A DNA stretch of 64,000 bases from Paraburkholderia haematera (GCF_905220975.1 NZ_CAJNBK010000004.1:62001-126000), one strand, 5' to 3'; shown: positions 1 to 9,172, counted from the first letter of the stretch. Made by a program: numbers and translations. Notes: generated by a model not told the origin, from the letters alone.

Positions 1-589
1 TGTCGCGCTCGCTCCAGTCGTCGATATGCATGAAGCGCGACTCGCCGCCGACCGCGTTCTCTTCCGCGAACTTCATCATGAGCAGCCATTCGGTCGGCTC
101 GTCGACAAAGGTTCCGTCTGTGTGCAGCGTGAACAGGCGGTATGCCTGACGCAGGTAGGAGTCGCTGTTGTCCGTGTCCTTCACGAGGAAGCGCGCGTAA
201 TACGTGCCCGACATCGCGTCGTGATTCGCCGGTCCAAGCAGGTACCCGACTGCCGTTCCGAAACGGACGAAGTCGCGAGGGTCGGCGCTCGCGTCCTGGA
301 CGCCCAGCGTGAATCCTCCGGTGGATCGGTCCCGCACGAGTTGCCGAAGCGCGGAGGCGAATCCGTCGCCGACTGCGCGCTCGAGCGCGTCCGCAACCAT
401 AAAGCGCATGAACGGCACGTATTCGAGGTTCTGGAGGTCGATGTCTTTGACTGAAGAGAAGAATTTCTGCAGCGCGTCAGGTTGCACCGTGATATGACGC
501 AGACGTTCGTGATGGGGATGACGCTCGATCGAAAACTTCAGTTGCGAATCGACCGCTGCGGCCATCGGCAATGCTGTGACGGAGCTCAT
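1..589 (-). CDS. glaH: Glutarate 2-hydroxylase (GlaH/CsiD family), 5' part only
   Basis: Fe(II)/2-oxoglutarate-dependent dioxygenase that hydroxylates glutarate to L-2-hydroxyglutarate in lysine/glutarate catabolism; cytoplasmic. Reading leftwards from an ATG at 589, the first 196 residues are present and the gene runs off the window edge. The family landmarks are visible: a segment with GYLLGP and DAMSGTYYARF around residues 115-134, and LHTDG with the iron-binding His156 and Asp158 (HxD). The rest, including the distal His and the 2-oxoglutarate-binding Arg, lies outside. It is divergent from the LysR gene at 689. In E. coli and Pseudomonas this enzyme is controlled by the GntR-type CsiR, so a LysR neighbour is a departure. 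Family call is by recognition of sequence. Confidence 0.85.
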   Translation of the reverse strand, partial: MSSVTALPMAAAVDSQLKFSIERHPHHERLRHITVQPDALQKFFSSVKDIDLQNLEYVPFMRFMVADALERAVGDGFASALRQLVRDRSTGGFTLGVQDASADPRDFVRFGTAVGYLLGPANHDAMSGTYYARFLVKDTDNSDSYLRQAYRLFTLHTDGTFVDEPTEWLLMMKFAEENAVGGESRFMHIDDWSERD

Positions 590-688
590 GAAGGTGTCCT
601 TGGGAAGAGAGTATGGCTATTTGACTCCTTATCTGTGATTGGTTAAACACGTATAAACTGCGTTTTTATTCGTAGATTGAGATTAAAG

Positions 689-1618
689 ATGATCGATAGC
701 CGGCAAGTCAAACTGTTCGTCGCATTGGCCGAAGATTTGCACTTCGCTCGCACAGCCGACCGGCTCGATATCGCCCAATCGGTGCTCAGCCAGCAGATCA
801 AGAGGCTCGAAACCGATCTCGGCGTACGGCTGCTCAACCGCAACAAACGCGCGGCGATCACGCTGACCGATGCGGGGGACGTTTTTCTGGTCGAAGCCAA
901 GGCGGCCTTGCGGCAACTGGAGCGCGCCGACCGCGTCGGGCGTCTGGTAGCAAGAGGAGAAGCAGGTCACGTTGCGCTGGGCTATATCGGCTCGGCCGTG
1001 ACGACCGGGCTGCTGCCCGATACGCTCAGGACATTCAGGATGGCGAGCCCGGACGTCCGCATGCACATCGTGGCGATGGAAACACCGACGCAACTGGAAC
1101 GTTTGTCGGACGGGACCATCGATGTCGGTTTCATTCGGCCCCGCCCGCACTATCCCGATGGAGTCACAGCCAAAGTCGTTCAGCGCGAACGCCTGCTGAT
1201 TGCTCTACCGGCGGACAGCCCGCTGTCGCGTGTGAAAGCCGTGAAGGCTTCCCAGTTGCGGGAGTTGTCATTCATTGCGCCGCAGTTCAATGAGGCTGCC
1301 GGCTTCGCGGAAGATCTCGCCAGACTCGGCCGCGTCGGTGGGTTCGATGCGCAACCGGCGTATCGGGTCAACGATTTCATTACCGCGGTCAGTATGGCGT
1401 CGGCGGGCTATGGCGTAGCCCTTGTGCCTCAATCCATCCAGGGATTCGCTCAACCCGGCGTGGTGTTCAAACCTTTAAGCGACTTCGAAGACCAGGTCGA
1501 AATCGCAGTGGCGTATCGTGTTCGCGAGCATTCGCCTTGCGTGCGGGGGTTCATCGATACAGCGCTGTCATACGGCGGCCTCGCGAAGCGCCAAGGGACG
1601 CGCCGCACGACGCGTTAG
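689..1618 (+). CDS. LysR-family transcriptional regulator
   Basis: Typical LysR regulator of 309 residues: N-terminal winged helix-turn-helix (about residues 3-62, with LHFARTADRL and SQQIKRLE) followed by a type 2 periplasmic-binding-like effector domain. I chose ATG 689 over the upstream TTG at 677 because MIDSRQVKLF is the usual LysR beginning. It is divergent from the glutarate hydroxylase gene with 99 bp between the starts, so it probably regulates that gene, with glutarate or 2-hydroxyglutarate as a possible inducer (inference). Its stop codon overlaps by four bases the stop of the convergent AraC gene. Confidence 0.9.
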   Translation: MIDSRQVKLFVALAEDLHFARTADRLDIAQSVLSQQIKRLETDLGVRLLNRNKRAAITLTDAGDVFLVEAKAALRQLERADRVGRLVARGEAGHVALGYIGSAVTTGLLPDTLRTFRMASPDVRMHIVAMETPTQLERLSDGTIDVGFIRPRPHYPDGVTAKVVQRERLLIALPADSPLSRVKAVKASQLRELSFIAPQFNEAAGFAEDLARLGRVGGFDAQPAYRVNDFITAVSMASAGYGVALVPQSIQGFAQPGVVFKPLSDFEDQVEIAVAYRVREHSPCVRGFIDTALSYGGLAKRQGTRRTTR

Positions 1619-2649
1619 CGAGCCTCGTGTGTCGTCTGGCCGCGTACTGCGCCGCGCGTCGCGCGGCTCTCTTTGGCGCTGCAACCGAATTGCCCGTGAT
1701 ACCACCGGGAGAATGCGCTCGGCGCGGAAAAACCGAGCAGAGTCGCCACCTCGGTCAACGGACGATCGCTCTCGATGACATGACGCGTGCTCAGTTCCTT
1801 GCGGACGTCGTTGACGATCGACGAAAAGCTCTGCCCCTGTTCCGCCAGCCGGCGCTGGACCGTGCGGCCCACCACGCCGAGGTGCTCGGCCACCTGTTCG
1901 ATGCCGCACCGTCCACTGGGTAACAACAGCAGGATCGTGCGCCGCACGTCCTCAAGCATGGTCGCCTGCTGCGACAAGACAGACGCGTCCAGCAACTGCT
2001 GCGCGTAGCGCACCATCGCCGGATCGGCTGACGGGTTGCGTGCGTCGAGATCGTCCTTCGCGCAGATGATGCAGTTGAAGTCATAGTCGAACTCGACGCA
2101 ACCGCCAAAAAATCGTTGGTGTGTACTAGCGTCGCGCGGCGCCGGATGTTCGAAGCATACGCGCCGCGGCTGCCAGTCGGGCTTGAGGAGTTGGCGTATC
2201 AACCGCACCATGACGCCCAGCGCCAGTTCAACCCTTTGGCGCGTGGGTTGATGCGCACGGCCAGCAATGACCACCTCGCGAATGATGACCAGTTCGCCGC
2301 ATTCCTCGACTGCCAGTGACAGCGCACCGTTGAGCAAGGACTGGTAGCGCATCAGCATGTTGAGCGAGTCGCGCAGCGTCGCCTGGTCGCGGATCAGCAA
2401 GCCTACGGCCCCAAGGTTGGACAAGAGGCGCGACTCGGCCATGCACAGTCCGAAACTCTCGTTGCCTGACAGAGTAGCGGACGCCTGAAGCAGTTGTCCG
2501 ACACGCTCGACCGGAATCATGAGGTCCGGATCGCGCAGCACGCCCGGACTTAAGCCCGCGTCAAGAAGCATCCGCACCGGGTCCAGTCCGGCTGCACGAG
2601 CGACCTCGTTGTAGTTGGTTAAGCTCGCAGCGCGGACAAGTGTCGACAT
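1615..2649 (-). CDS. AraC-family regulator (OruR/ArgR-like, Arabinose_bd type)
   Basis: A 344-residue regulator with a long N-terminal ligand domain of the type found in OruR-like AraC proteins (LLDAGLSPGVLRDPDLMIPV near the start) and a C-terminal double helix-turn-helix (GIEQVAEHLGVVGRTVQRRL, then LTEVATLLGFSAPSAFSRW). The start at 2649 (MSTLVRAAS) is preferred; the extra N-terminal codons of the open frame run through the promoter region. It is divergent from the MFS/BKACE pair and most likely activates it. Relatives control carnitine, ornithine and choline-type catabolism; the ligand here is unknown. Confidence 0.85.
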   Translation of the reverse strand: MSTLVRAASLTNYNEVARAAGLDPVRMLLDAGLSPGVLRDPDLMIPVERVGQLLQASATLSGNESFGLCMAESRLLSNLGAVGLLIRDQATLRDSLNMLMRYQSLLNGALSLAVEECGELVIIREVVIAGRAHQPTRQRVELALGVMVRLIRQLLKPDWQPRRVCFEHPAPRDASTHQRFFGGCVEFDYDFNCIICAKDDLDARNPSADPAMVRYAQQLLDASVLSQQATMLEDVRRTILLLLPSGRCGIEQVAEHLGVVGRTVQRRLAEQGQSFSSIVNDVRKELSTRHVIESDRPLTEVATLLGFSAPSAFSRWYHGQFGCSAKESRATRGAVRGQTTHEAR

Positions 2650-2690
2650 CGGAAAACTGAATGGAAGACTGGCACAAAATGATAAGTCCG

Positions 2691-2705
2691 TGTCATGTAA
2701 TGTCA
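2691..2705. promoter_or_regulatory. Direct repeat TGTCA, possible AraC-type operator
   Basis: Two TGTCA copies at 2691 and 2701 lie exactly 10 bp apart, on the same face of the helix, in the 179-bp region between the AraC gene and the MFS gene. Tandem half-sites with this phasing are common for AraC-family proteins. The functional link is inference. Confidence 0.35.
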
Positions 2706-2828
2706 AGCGGGGGAAACCCATCACACCCACACTACCAAGCTTGACGAGTCCGATCGATAACCGGACCGTCTGAACACGCGAAGCGTCAGGGCCGTGGCCG
2801 GTATTTCAAAAAATATCAGGAGACAAGC

Positions 2829-4175
2829 ATGAACGTGATACCCGATGGCCCGGAGGCCGGTAACAACGACGACTACCTGACGAGCAGACGGCAAGCCTGG
2901 TTTGCATTTGCGTTGACCTTCGCGCTCATGATGTTCGATTTTATCGACCGACAGGTCATCGTCTCGCTATTTCCCCACATCAAGAGCGAATGGCATCTGA
3001 GTGACAAACAGTTGGGTTCCCTGGTTTCCATCATTTCCATCGTGGTGGGGGCGGGCGGATTGCCGGTGGCGCTGGTGGCCGACCGAATGGGCCGTGTGAA
3101 GAGCATCGTGGTGATGGCGATCGCATGGAGCCTCGCCACTATCTCGTGCATGTTCACGGCCAATTTCAGTCAATTGTTCGCGGCGCGTGCGATGGTGGGG
3201 GTGGGTGAAACCGGCTACGGTTCAGTCGGAGCGGCCCTGATCTCGACACTGTTTCCCAAGCGCTTGCGCAGCGCCGTGCTCGGCGCCTTCTTCGCTGCTC
3301 CATCGCTGGGTTCAGTGCTGGGCGTGGTGTTGGGGGGCATGATCGCGGCCAGGTGGGGCTGGAAGGCCGCCTTTGGTGTGGTCGGCGTACCTGGGCTCGT
3401 GCTGGCACTGCTTTATCTGCTCGTGCGCGACTACAAGACGGTGGCGCTGACGCCAGCCTCGAAGCAGGTGACCCAGTCCCTGGGTGGGACGCTCAAGCAC
3501 ATCTTTGGCACGCTCGCGCGCACGCGCACACTGCTGTGGCTCTGTGCCGGAGCGGCGGCAGAACTGATTACGGTGTCGGCCATCTGGTCGTGGCTGCCCA
3601 GCTACCTGAACCGCTTCCACGGCATGGCCCCGGAGGCGGCAGGCAAGGCCGCGGCGGCGGTGGTATTGGTCGGCGCCTTTAGCTGCACGTTCTGGGGCAT
3701 CGTGGTAGGGCGCCTGGCAGTTCGCACACCGCGCAACAAGCTGCCCGCGCTGTCCGTCCTGTGCGTGGTCACATCGGCGATCTTCGTGGTGGCGTTTGGC
3801 GGCACATACACGGGTGATACGCAGTTCAAGCTGATCATTCTTGGCGCCTTTTTCATGAACTGCACCGTCGGTGTGGTCGCCGGCGTTGCCATGGACGTCA
3901 TTCACCCCGGTGTGCGCTCTACCGGCGCGGCCGTACTTTCCCTGTTTCAAAACGTATTTGGCCTGGCCGTCGGTCCGTTTTTGGCGGGTGTCCTGTCCGA
4001 CCAATGGGGTTTGCAGCACGCACTGACATTCATTCCTCTGTGCAGCGTATTGGCCGCGGTGTTTTTTGTCATCGCAATGCGCAGTTACGACGCGGATGCG
4101 GCCAGGATCTCCGATGTGAAACTGGACGTGGCGCCAGCCCTCACCGGCACCCTGAGCACCGGCGCTGCGGTCTGA
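2829..4175 (+). CDS. MFS transporter
   Basis: Inner-membrane major facilitator permease, 448 residues, about 12 hydrophobic segments. The loop 2-3 motif appears as DRMGR followed by a basic stretch, and MMFDFIDRQVIVSLFP in TM1 resembles the anion:cation symporter branch that imports organic acids. ATG 2829 follows AGGAGACAAGC, a good ribosome site. It is the first gene of a two-gene unit with the beta-keto acid cleavage enzyme (35 bp gap), under the divergent AraC regulator. It should import the carboxylic acid, or its precursor, that the enzyme consumes; the substrate cannot be read from sequence. Confidence 0.9.
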   Translation: MNVIPDGPEAGNNDDYLTSRRQAWFAFALTFALMMFDFIDRQVIVSLFPHIKSEWHLSDKQLGSLVSIISIVVGAGGLPVALVADRMGRVKSIVVMAIAWSLATISCMFTANFSQLFAARAMVGVGETGYGSVGAALISTLFPKRLRSAVLGAFFAAPSLGSVLGVVLGGMIAARWGWKAAFGVVGVPGLVLALLYLLVRDYKTVALTPASKQVTQSLGGTLKHIFGTLARTRTLLWLCAGAAAELITVSAIWSWLPSYLNRFHGMAPEAAGKAAAAVVLVGAFSCTFWGIVVGRLAVRTPRNKLPALSVLCVVTSAIFVVAFGGTYTGDTQFKLIILGAFFMNCTVGVVAGVAMDVIHPGVRSTGAAVLSLFQNVFGLAVGPFLAGVLSDQWGLQHALTFIPLCSVLAAVFFVIAMRSYDADAARISDVKLDVAPALTGTLSTGAAV

Positions 4176-4210
4176 CTACCTTACTTCCAACCTGCCTTTG
4201 GAGACGCGGC

Positions 4211-5269
4211 ATGAACTTTCTCGACGGTTCCCTCTACCCAGAAAACCAGCAACCCCTGATCATCACGGCCGCGCCCTATGCCCCAGGATGGCTGCCCTCC
4301 GACTTTCCTGAGGACATCCCGGTCACGATGGAGCAGCAGATCCAGAAGGCCGTGGATTGCTATAACGCCGGCGCCACTGTGCTGCACCTGCACGTGCGCG
4401 AACTGGACGGCAAGGGCAGCAAGCGCCTGTCGAAGTTCAACGAGCTGATCGCTGGCGTACGCGCCCGCGTGCCCGAGATGATCATCCAGGTGGGCGGCTC
4501 GATCAGCTTCGCGCCGGAGACCGAAGGCGCCGCAGCCAAATGGCTGAGTGACGACACGCGCCACATGCTGGCCGAGCTCGATCCCAAGCCCGACCAGGTC
4601 ACGGTGACGATCAACACCTCGCAGATGAACGTCACCGAACATGCGGAGCTGGCGGATTTCGAGGGCACGTCGAGAGAAAATCCCGCGATCTTCAACGCCT
4701 ACAAGGAGATGACGGTGCCGGCTCAGCCCGGCTGGGCCGAGGAGCACATTCGACGCCTGAGCGAAGCCGGCATTCAGAGCGCTTTCCAGTGCTACAACAT
4801 CAACAGCTTCGAGTCGGTGGAGCGGTTGATTCGGCGCGGCATCTATAAGGGCCCGCTGGTCATGAACTGGGTGGCGATCAGCGGCGGTATGGACGCACCG
4901 AATATCTACAACCTGGCCAACTTTGTGCGCGCTACGCCGGACGGCGCAGTGCTGACAGTAGAGAGCTCAGTGCGCAACGTACTGCCGGTCAACATGATGG
5001 GCATTGCGCTGGGCCTGCACGTGCGCTGCGGCACCGAAGACTGTCTCTGGAACCAGGCGCGCACGAAGAAGATGAGCACAGTCGAGCAGATCGAGCAACT
5101 GGTGCGCATTTCGCGCGAGTTCGGCCGCGAGGTGGCTACCGCCCAGGAGGCGCGCGAAATCAGCAAGATCGGCGTGTTCTACGACACGGCGGAAGAGACT
5201 CTGCTGGCCAACGGCTTCGCGCCTAATCGCAACGGTGGTAATCAGGGCTTCCTGCGCAAGGCCGTCTGA
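4211..5269 (+). CDS. Beta-keto acid cleavage enzyme (BKACE, DUF849 family)
   Basis: 352-residue TIM-barrel enzyme of the 3-keto-5-aminohexanoate cleavage (Kce) superfamily. These zinc enzymes transfer the acyl part of a beta-keto acid to acetyl-CoA, giving acetoacetate and a new acyl-CoA. Visible landmarks are LIITAAPYAP at the N-terminus (start of strand 1), the metal ligands in VLHLHVRE, and the conserved VGGSISFAPETE and QCYNINSF stretches. ATG 4211 is preferred because the in-frame extension upstream overlaps the MFS gene. Known members act on dehydrocarnitine and other beta-keto acids; the OruR-like regulator fits a nitrogen-containing substrate, but this is inference. Confidence 0.88.
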   Translation: MNFLDGSLYPENQQPLIITAAPYAPGWLPSDFPEDIPVTMEQQIQKAVDCYNAGATVLHLHVRELDGKGSKRLSKFNELIAGVRARVPEMIIQVGGSISFAPETEGAAAKWLSDDTRHMLAELDPKPDQVTVTINTSQMNVTEHAELADFEGTSRENPAIFNAYKEMTVPAQPGWAEEHIRRLSEAGIQSAFQCYNINSFESVERLIRRGIYKGPLVMNWVAISGGMDAPNIYNLANFVRATPDGAVLTVESSVRNVLPVNMMGIALGLHVRCGTEDCLWNQARTKKMSTVEQIEQLVRISREFGREVATAQEAREISKIGVFYDTAEETLLANGFAPNRNGGNQGFLRKAV

Positions 5270-5525
5270 ACGAGTGTGAAAATGACAATCGGCGTAGCGG
5301 GTCGTGATCAGGAAATGGCATTGGCGAGACTCTTGCCATCACTGAAACCGAAAATACCAGCGCACAGCGCTGCTGATGACGGCCGTTAGAAAGCGGTGGC
5401 CGTGATAGAGCGGTGTTGCATTCTTCATCGCGCGATCTCACGCGACTATCCCAACAACGAGACAACGCCGAGCCATCGCCTCCATCGAGGAGATCGTGGC
5501 GAAGGAACGGTCCCGCCGCGTTGCG

Positions 5526-5602
5526 TAGTTTGCTAGCGTCGGATGCTCGGGCGATAGCAAACTAGCCGGCAGCTTAGGACTGCGCGTCGCTGTCCTAAGC
5601 TG
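5526..5602. terminator. Two consecutive hairpins between convergent genes
   Basis: A 10-bp perfect stem (5526-5535 with 5555-5564, 19-nt loop) is followed six bases later by an 11-bp perfect stem (5570-5580 with 5592-5602, 11-nt loop). They lie in the 363-bp gap 5270-5632 between the BKACE gene and the SDR gene, which end towards each other. Neither is followed by a strong T-run. A bidirectional terminator or a small structured repeat element would fit. I see no gene in the rest of the gap. Confidence 0.5.
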
Positions 5603-5632
5603 GTCGACCCGCTACCGGAAAGTCGAGCGCCT

Positions 5633-6409
5633 TCACCCCTTGCGGAACAAAGGTGCACCCCACGGCGCACCGATCGTGCCGCCGTCGACGACGATTTCCG
5701 CCGCCGTGATTCCCGATGCATCGTCGGACGCGAGGAACAGCACGGCCTTGGCAACTTCTTCTGGTGTCGCGAGGCGAGCCATCGGAATGCGCGGCGCGAA
5801 CGCTTCTTCGGTCCCGTCGAGCGTTGCGCCGGCCCGTGCGCCGCGCGTCCAGATCGGTGTGCGCGTGCCGCCGGGAATCACGGTGTTGACGCGAATGCCA
5901 CGCTGCACGAGTTCGGACGCAAACACCTTTGCCATGCCGGTAACGCCCGCCTTCGTTGCGGAATAGGCGGCCGACCCGGGCGAGCCCAACTCGCGCATCA
6001 CGGAACCGTTCAATACGATCGACCCTCCGGCGCTCATCAACGGCAGGGCCGATTGAACCGTGAGAAAAACAGCGGTGAGATTGGTGCGAAGAATCGCTTC
6101 GAATGCAGCAGCGGTCGTGCCGCCGAGCGGCGTCGGACCGGAGATTCCGGCGTTGGCGAACACGATGTCGAGGGACCCGAATGCTGCCTGGATCTGCTTG
6201 AACATCGACTCGATTGCGGTTTCATCATCAAGATCGGCCTGAATGCCAAGCGCGTTTTCGCCGAGCTCGGATACTGCCTGATCCAGTTTCGCGCGATCGC
6301 GGCCGGTGATCGCAACACGGGCGCCCTCGGCGATCAAAAGCTGCGCCGCAGTAAAGCCAATGCCACTGTTGCCGCCAGTGACGAGCGCTGTCTTTCCAGT
6401 AAAACGCAT
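5633..6409 (-). CDS. Short-chain dehydrogenase/reductase (classical SDR)
   Basis: NAD(P)-dependent oxidoreductase, 258 residues, of the classical SDR family. Visible motifs are the cofactor fold TGGNSGIG (residues 11-18), NAG at about residue 88, the catalytic serine in LNGS, and YSATK with the Tyr and Lys of the active site. ATG 6409 has AGGAGAAGG just upstream; the longer frame has no such site. It is divergent from the TetR gene at 6627, a common arrangement in which TetR represses an SDR used in aldehyde or xenobiotic metabolism. The C-terminus GAPWGAPLFRKG is unusual but short. The substrate is unknown. Confidence 0.88.
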   Translation of the reverse strand: MRFTGKTALVTGGNSGIGFTAAQLLIAEGARVAITGRDRAKLDQAVSELGENALGIQADLDDETAIESMFKQIQAAFGSLDIVFANAGISGPTPLGGTTAAAFEAILRTNLTAVFLTVQSALPLMSAGGSIVLNGSVMRELGSPGSAAYSATKAGVTGMAKVFASELVQRGIRVNTVIPGGTRTPIWTRGARAGATLDGTEEAFAPRIPMARLATPEEVAKAVLFLASDDASGITAAEIVVDGGTIGAPWGAPLFRKG

Positions 6410-6564
6410 AGCCTTCTCCTGTGTATTACGCCGCGAGATCACGTCCAAAGCCGCCCCTGCTGGCGGCGCGAAAATCTCGCAAAGAATCCCTGTTAAGCAG
6501 CGCAGGACAGACGCTGCATCCGAACTGGCATGAGCATCGTCAACACCTCATTCTGTATGTTGAT

Positions 6565-6604
6565 CATCATGCAGAAATTCAGTATTATGCGCATCATGCA
6601 GATT
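6565..6604. promoter_or_regulatory. Direct repeat in the SDR/TetR divergent promoter
   Basis: The sequence CATCATGCAGA occurs at 6565 and again at 6592, 27 bp apart. ATGCGCAT (palindromic, 6588-6595) lies at the second copy. The block sits just upstream of the TetR start and would be a natural repressor site for both divergent genes. This is a sequence observation; binding is inferred. Confidence 0.4.
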
Positions 6605-6626
6605 GTCAAGCGTGATGAGGCAAAAA

Positions 6627-7193
6627 ATGGGTTATTCGCAGGCACAAAAGGCTGAGAGCAGGCAGCGGGTTCTGGAAAACGCGTCACGACAGATTCGCGA
6701 AGACGGCATCGAGGCGCTCGGCGTCGCCGACTGTATGCGCAGCGCGGGGCTTACGCACGGCGCGTTTTACGGCCATTTTTCGTCGCGTGATGCGTTGATC
6801 CTGGAGGCGCTCGAGCACGCGGTTAGTCAGAGCGAGAAGCGCATTGCGTCTCACGTAACCAGTTCGGGAAAGCGTGGGGAAACGCCTCTGCAGTCTATTG
6901 CCGAGGTTTTCCTCAATGAGCGTCATGTGAGGAATCCTGGCAATGGATGTGCGCTGTGCGCGCTCGCCGGGGAAGCGCGGCATGCGAATCCGGACGTCAG
7001 GGAATTGCTTACAGGTTACGTGCGCAAACTGGCGTCAAGAATAACGCAAGCCGCATCTAGCGATAGCAAAGACGCTGGCCTGGGTATCGTCGCGACCATC
7101 GTGGGGGCTATTACGCTTGCGCGCGCCGTTGACGACGACAAACTGGCGAAATCGATTCTCTCCGCTTCGCTCGCGCTGGTCATGAAAAGCTGA
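6627..7193 (+). CDS. TetR-family transcriptional regulator
   Basis: 188-residue TetR protein. The N-terminal helix-turn-helix contains GLTHGAFYGHFSSRDALI, close to the form seen in regulators beside SDR and oxidoreductase genes. The C-terminal domain has ERHVRNPGNGCALCALAGEA, a cysteine-containing segment typical of this TetR branch. Possible starts are ATG 6615 and ATG 6627; the latter has GAGG six bases upstream and is preferred. Probably represses itself and the divergent SDR gene. The 293 bp that follow (7194-7486) hold no gene I can support; a 7-bp hairpin lies at 7351-7370. Confidence 0.88.
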   Translation: MGYSQAQKAESRQRVLENASRQIREDGIEALGVADCMRSAGLTHGAFYGHFSSRDALILEALEHAVSQSEKRIASHVTSSGKRGETPLQSIAEVFLNERHVRNPGNGCALCALAGEARHANPDVRELLTGYVRKLASRITQAASSDSKDAGLGIVATIVGAITLARAVDDDKLAKSILSASLALVMKS

Positions 7194-7486
7194 GCAATCT
7201 CTCTGCGCGCCCAAGCCGTTTCTTTATTGACCTCCGTCCGCACCGTTTGGTCGTGCGTGCGGTCCCGCTCGCGCAACTTCACTTTGAAGGTGTTCAGCCT
7301 TTTAATGCGCTCATCGATTCCCTGTGACATAGTCGGTCATGATTGACAATCGCTCTCCCGAGCGAGAGCGGCCGCTGGCTAAACTACGGTTTCCAGGCAG
7401 TGGCGTGAAAGACGCTGAATGACCTAAGCCGCACTGACGCGGCGACCCGGAATATCCTCTGACCATGAAAGGAAAGGAGAGACCTC

Positions 7487-7975
7487 ATGCCGAGCCTTGA
7501 GCGAGTGCGGCCGGTTACGCTGATCGACTCTGTCTGGCGCATGGCGCTTCGCCTCGGATTCTGGTTCGCTCGCGCCTGGTGGTACCTTCGACGGCCTCGC
7601 CATGAGGGCGCACTAGTAGCAATCTACGTCGGGCGGGCGCTATTGCTTGTGCAGTCATCGTACCGGGCCGAGTGGAATTTTCCCGGTGGTAGTGTCCGGC
7701 CCGGTGAGACGCCTGACGCAGCGGCGCAGCGCGAGATGGAGGAGGAGATTGGCCTGTCGCCGCACACATTACTCCCTGCGGGCAGCGCCTGCGGCATTTG
7801 GGACGGGCGAAGAGACCGGGTGCATTTCTTTGAACTGCACCTCGATTGCATGCCCGAGCTGCGGCTAGATAATCGTGAGATTATCGCCGCGCATCTGGCG
7901 TCGCCGGAGGAATTGCACGGCATCGCGCTGACAGGGGCGGTCGCTGCGTATCTCCGCAAAGATCGCCGCTGTTAG
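7487..7975 (+). CDS. Nudix hydrolase
   Basis: 162-residue Nudix-fold pyrophosphohydrolase. The Nudix box is complete: GGSVRPGETPDAAAQREMEEEI followed by GL, at about residues 67-90, giving the metal-binding REMEEE. A 40-residue N-terminal extension rich in Trp and Arg (FWFARAWWYLRRP) precedes the fold and may associate with membrane or be amphipathic. ATG 7487 follows GGAAAGGAGAG, a strong ribosome site. It stands alone. The substrate of this branch (nucleotide sugars, oxidised nucleotides, or lipid precursors) cannot be decided from sequence. The 258 bp to the next gene contain nothing I can support. Confidence 0.85.
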   Translation: MPSLERVRPVTLIDSVWRMALRLGFWFARAWWYLRRPRHEGALVAIYVGRALLLVQSSYRAEWNFPGGSVRPGETPDAAAQREMEEEIGLSPHTLLPAGSACGIWDGRRDRVHFFELHLDCMPELRLDNREIIAAHLASPEELHGIALTGAVAAYLRKDRRC

Positions 7976-8233
7976 TTGGCACTTTTCCTTGCGGGACATC
8001 TCGACGGGTCCTGGTGACGGGAAAGCAGCCGGTCGGTCCCCACCCGTGTGCGTCGAAAAGAGACACCTGGAAAGCACCGGCAACGCGATGAGGATCTTGG
8101 GCAATGCAGAGAGCGCAGCAGTCAACAGACCATTGTCGGCCACGAGCGGACGGTCGAGCGGCGGGCTAAATTGCCGACAGCCTGTCGCCCAAGGCGAAAA
8201 CCAGGTGCATTGCAAAGTGCCAAATACCTCTGC

Positions 8234-8644
8234 CTATCCGTCGTTGCCCAACCTTGACCGGATCTCGTCAGCCGGGAGGTCGCGCTGATGTGTGGCAATT
8301 TGCCATGTGTTTCCCCACGGATCTCTTACCATCGCTCGCCTGTCGCCGTATGGCATGTCGGTTGGAACTTCGAGCGAGATCGCATTCGCCGCAATCGCCC
8401 GCTGGAAGGTCGAATCGGCATCCTCAACGTAGACATACAGAAATGCCGGCATTGGATCGCGAAGGCCGTCTCCGCCGCTAACCATCACGACGGAATCGCC
8501 GATCATGATTTCGGCAGGCAGTCCGTGACGGAATTCGCCCTGTGCCCGAAACACCATCTTGATGAATGTGATCAGGTTTTCCGGATCCTGCACGACGATT
8601 CGGGGCGTGACCGTATGCCATCCGTCAGGCTGAAATTTAGCCAT
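8234..8644 (-). CDS. VOC (glyoxalase/PhnB-like) family protein
   Basis: 136-residue vicinal-oxygen-chelate fold protein. It starts MAKFQPDGWHTVTPRIVVQD, and its second half carries YVEDADSTFQRA and the family ending PYGDRRAMVRDPWGNTWQIA, as in PhnB-like and epoxide-resistance-like members. ATG 8644 is preferred to the open-frame extension, which is intergenic in composition. Usual metal ligands at the ends of the two beta-alpha-beta repeats are not all obvious, so enzymatic activity is uncertain. Single gene, convergent with the Nudix gene. Confidence 0.8.
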   Translation of the reverse strand: MAKFQPDGWHTVTPRIVVQDPENLITFIKMVFRAQGEFRHGLPAEIMIGDSVVMVSGGDGLRDPMPAFLYVYVEDADSTFQRAIAANAISLEVPTDMPYGDRRAMVRDPWGNTWQIATHQRDLPADEIRSRLGNDG

Positions 8645-9172
8645 ATTGCGTAGCCTCGGAAGAGATTCGCAAGGGCATTGTCCTCCGAGCGCCGGATGTC
8701 CGCAACGGCCAATGAAGCGCGGATGAGAACGCTCTGGGCACCGTTGATCGCCGATTGGGAGCCAATTTCTGCGTCGGTACGTCAGCAAGGAAGATATAGG
8801 GTTATCAAGTATCAAGCCTGGAAGTTTATTGGTTAATTTTTCGGAATCCAATCGGGTTCCTTTGCAGCGATTTTTAATTCGGAATACACATCAATCAATT
8901 TTCCCTTTCGATTCCCCGCGAGAATGACACAAGTCTCGAACCATCGGCACGGCGCACCCAGGACTATCTAAAGGTTGCCCGCTTCACGCGCTCGCTACTT
9001 TCGCCGGGCAGGCTATGCGCTCGCGCGCTCGGCGTTGCCGCTGAACAAACATAAGGCCGCGTATCGACTTGAAATCGGACGCGTTTCACGACGTGTCCGA
9101 GACATCCGCCAGCGTAGAATCACACCATCGCTTCGAGGCACGCTCCATCGCCGCACATAATATGGATCCGAC
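8645..9172. other. 528-bp intergenic stretch, AT-rich centre
   Basis: No coding frame with convincing composition. The middle (about 8790-8930) is clearly richer in A and T than the surroundings and would suit divergent promoters for the VOC gene and the LysR gene. Confidence 0.5.
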
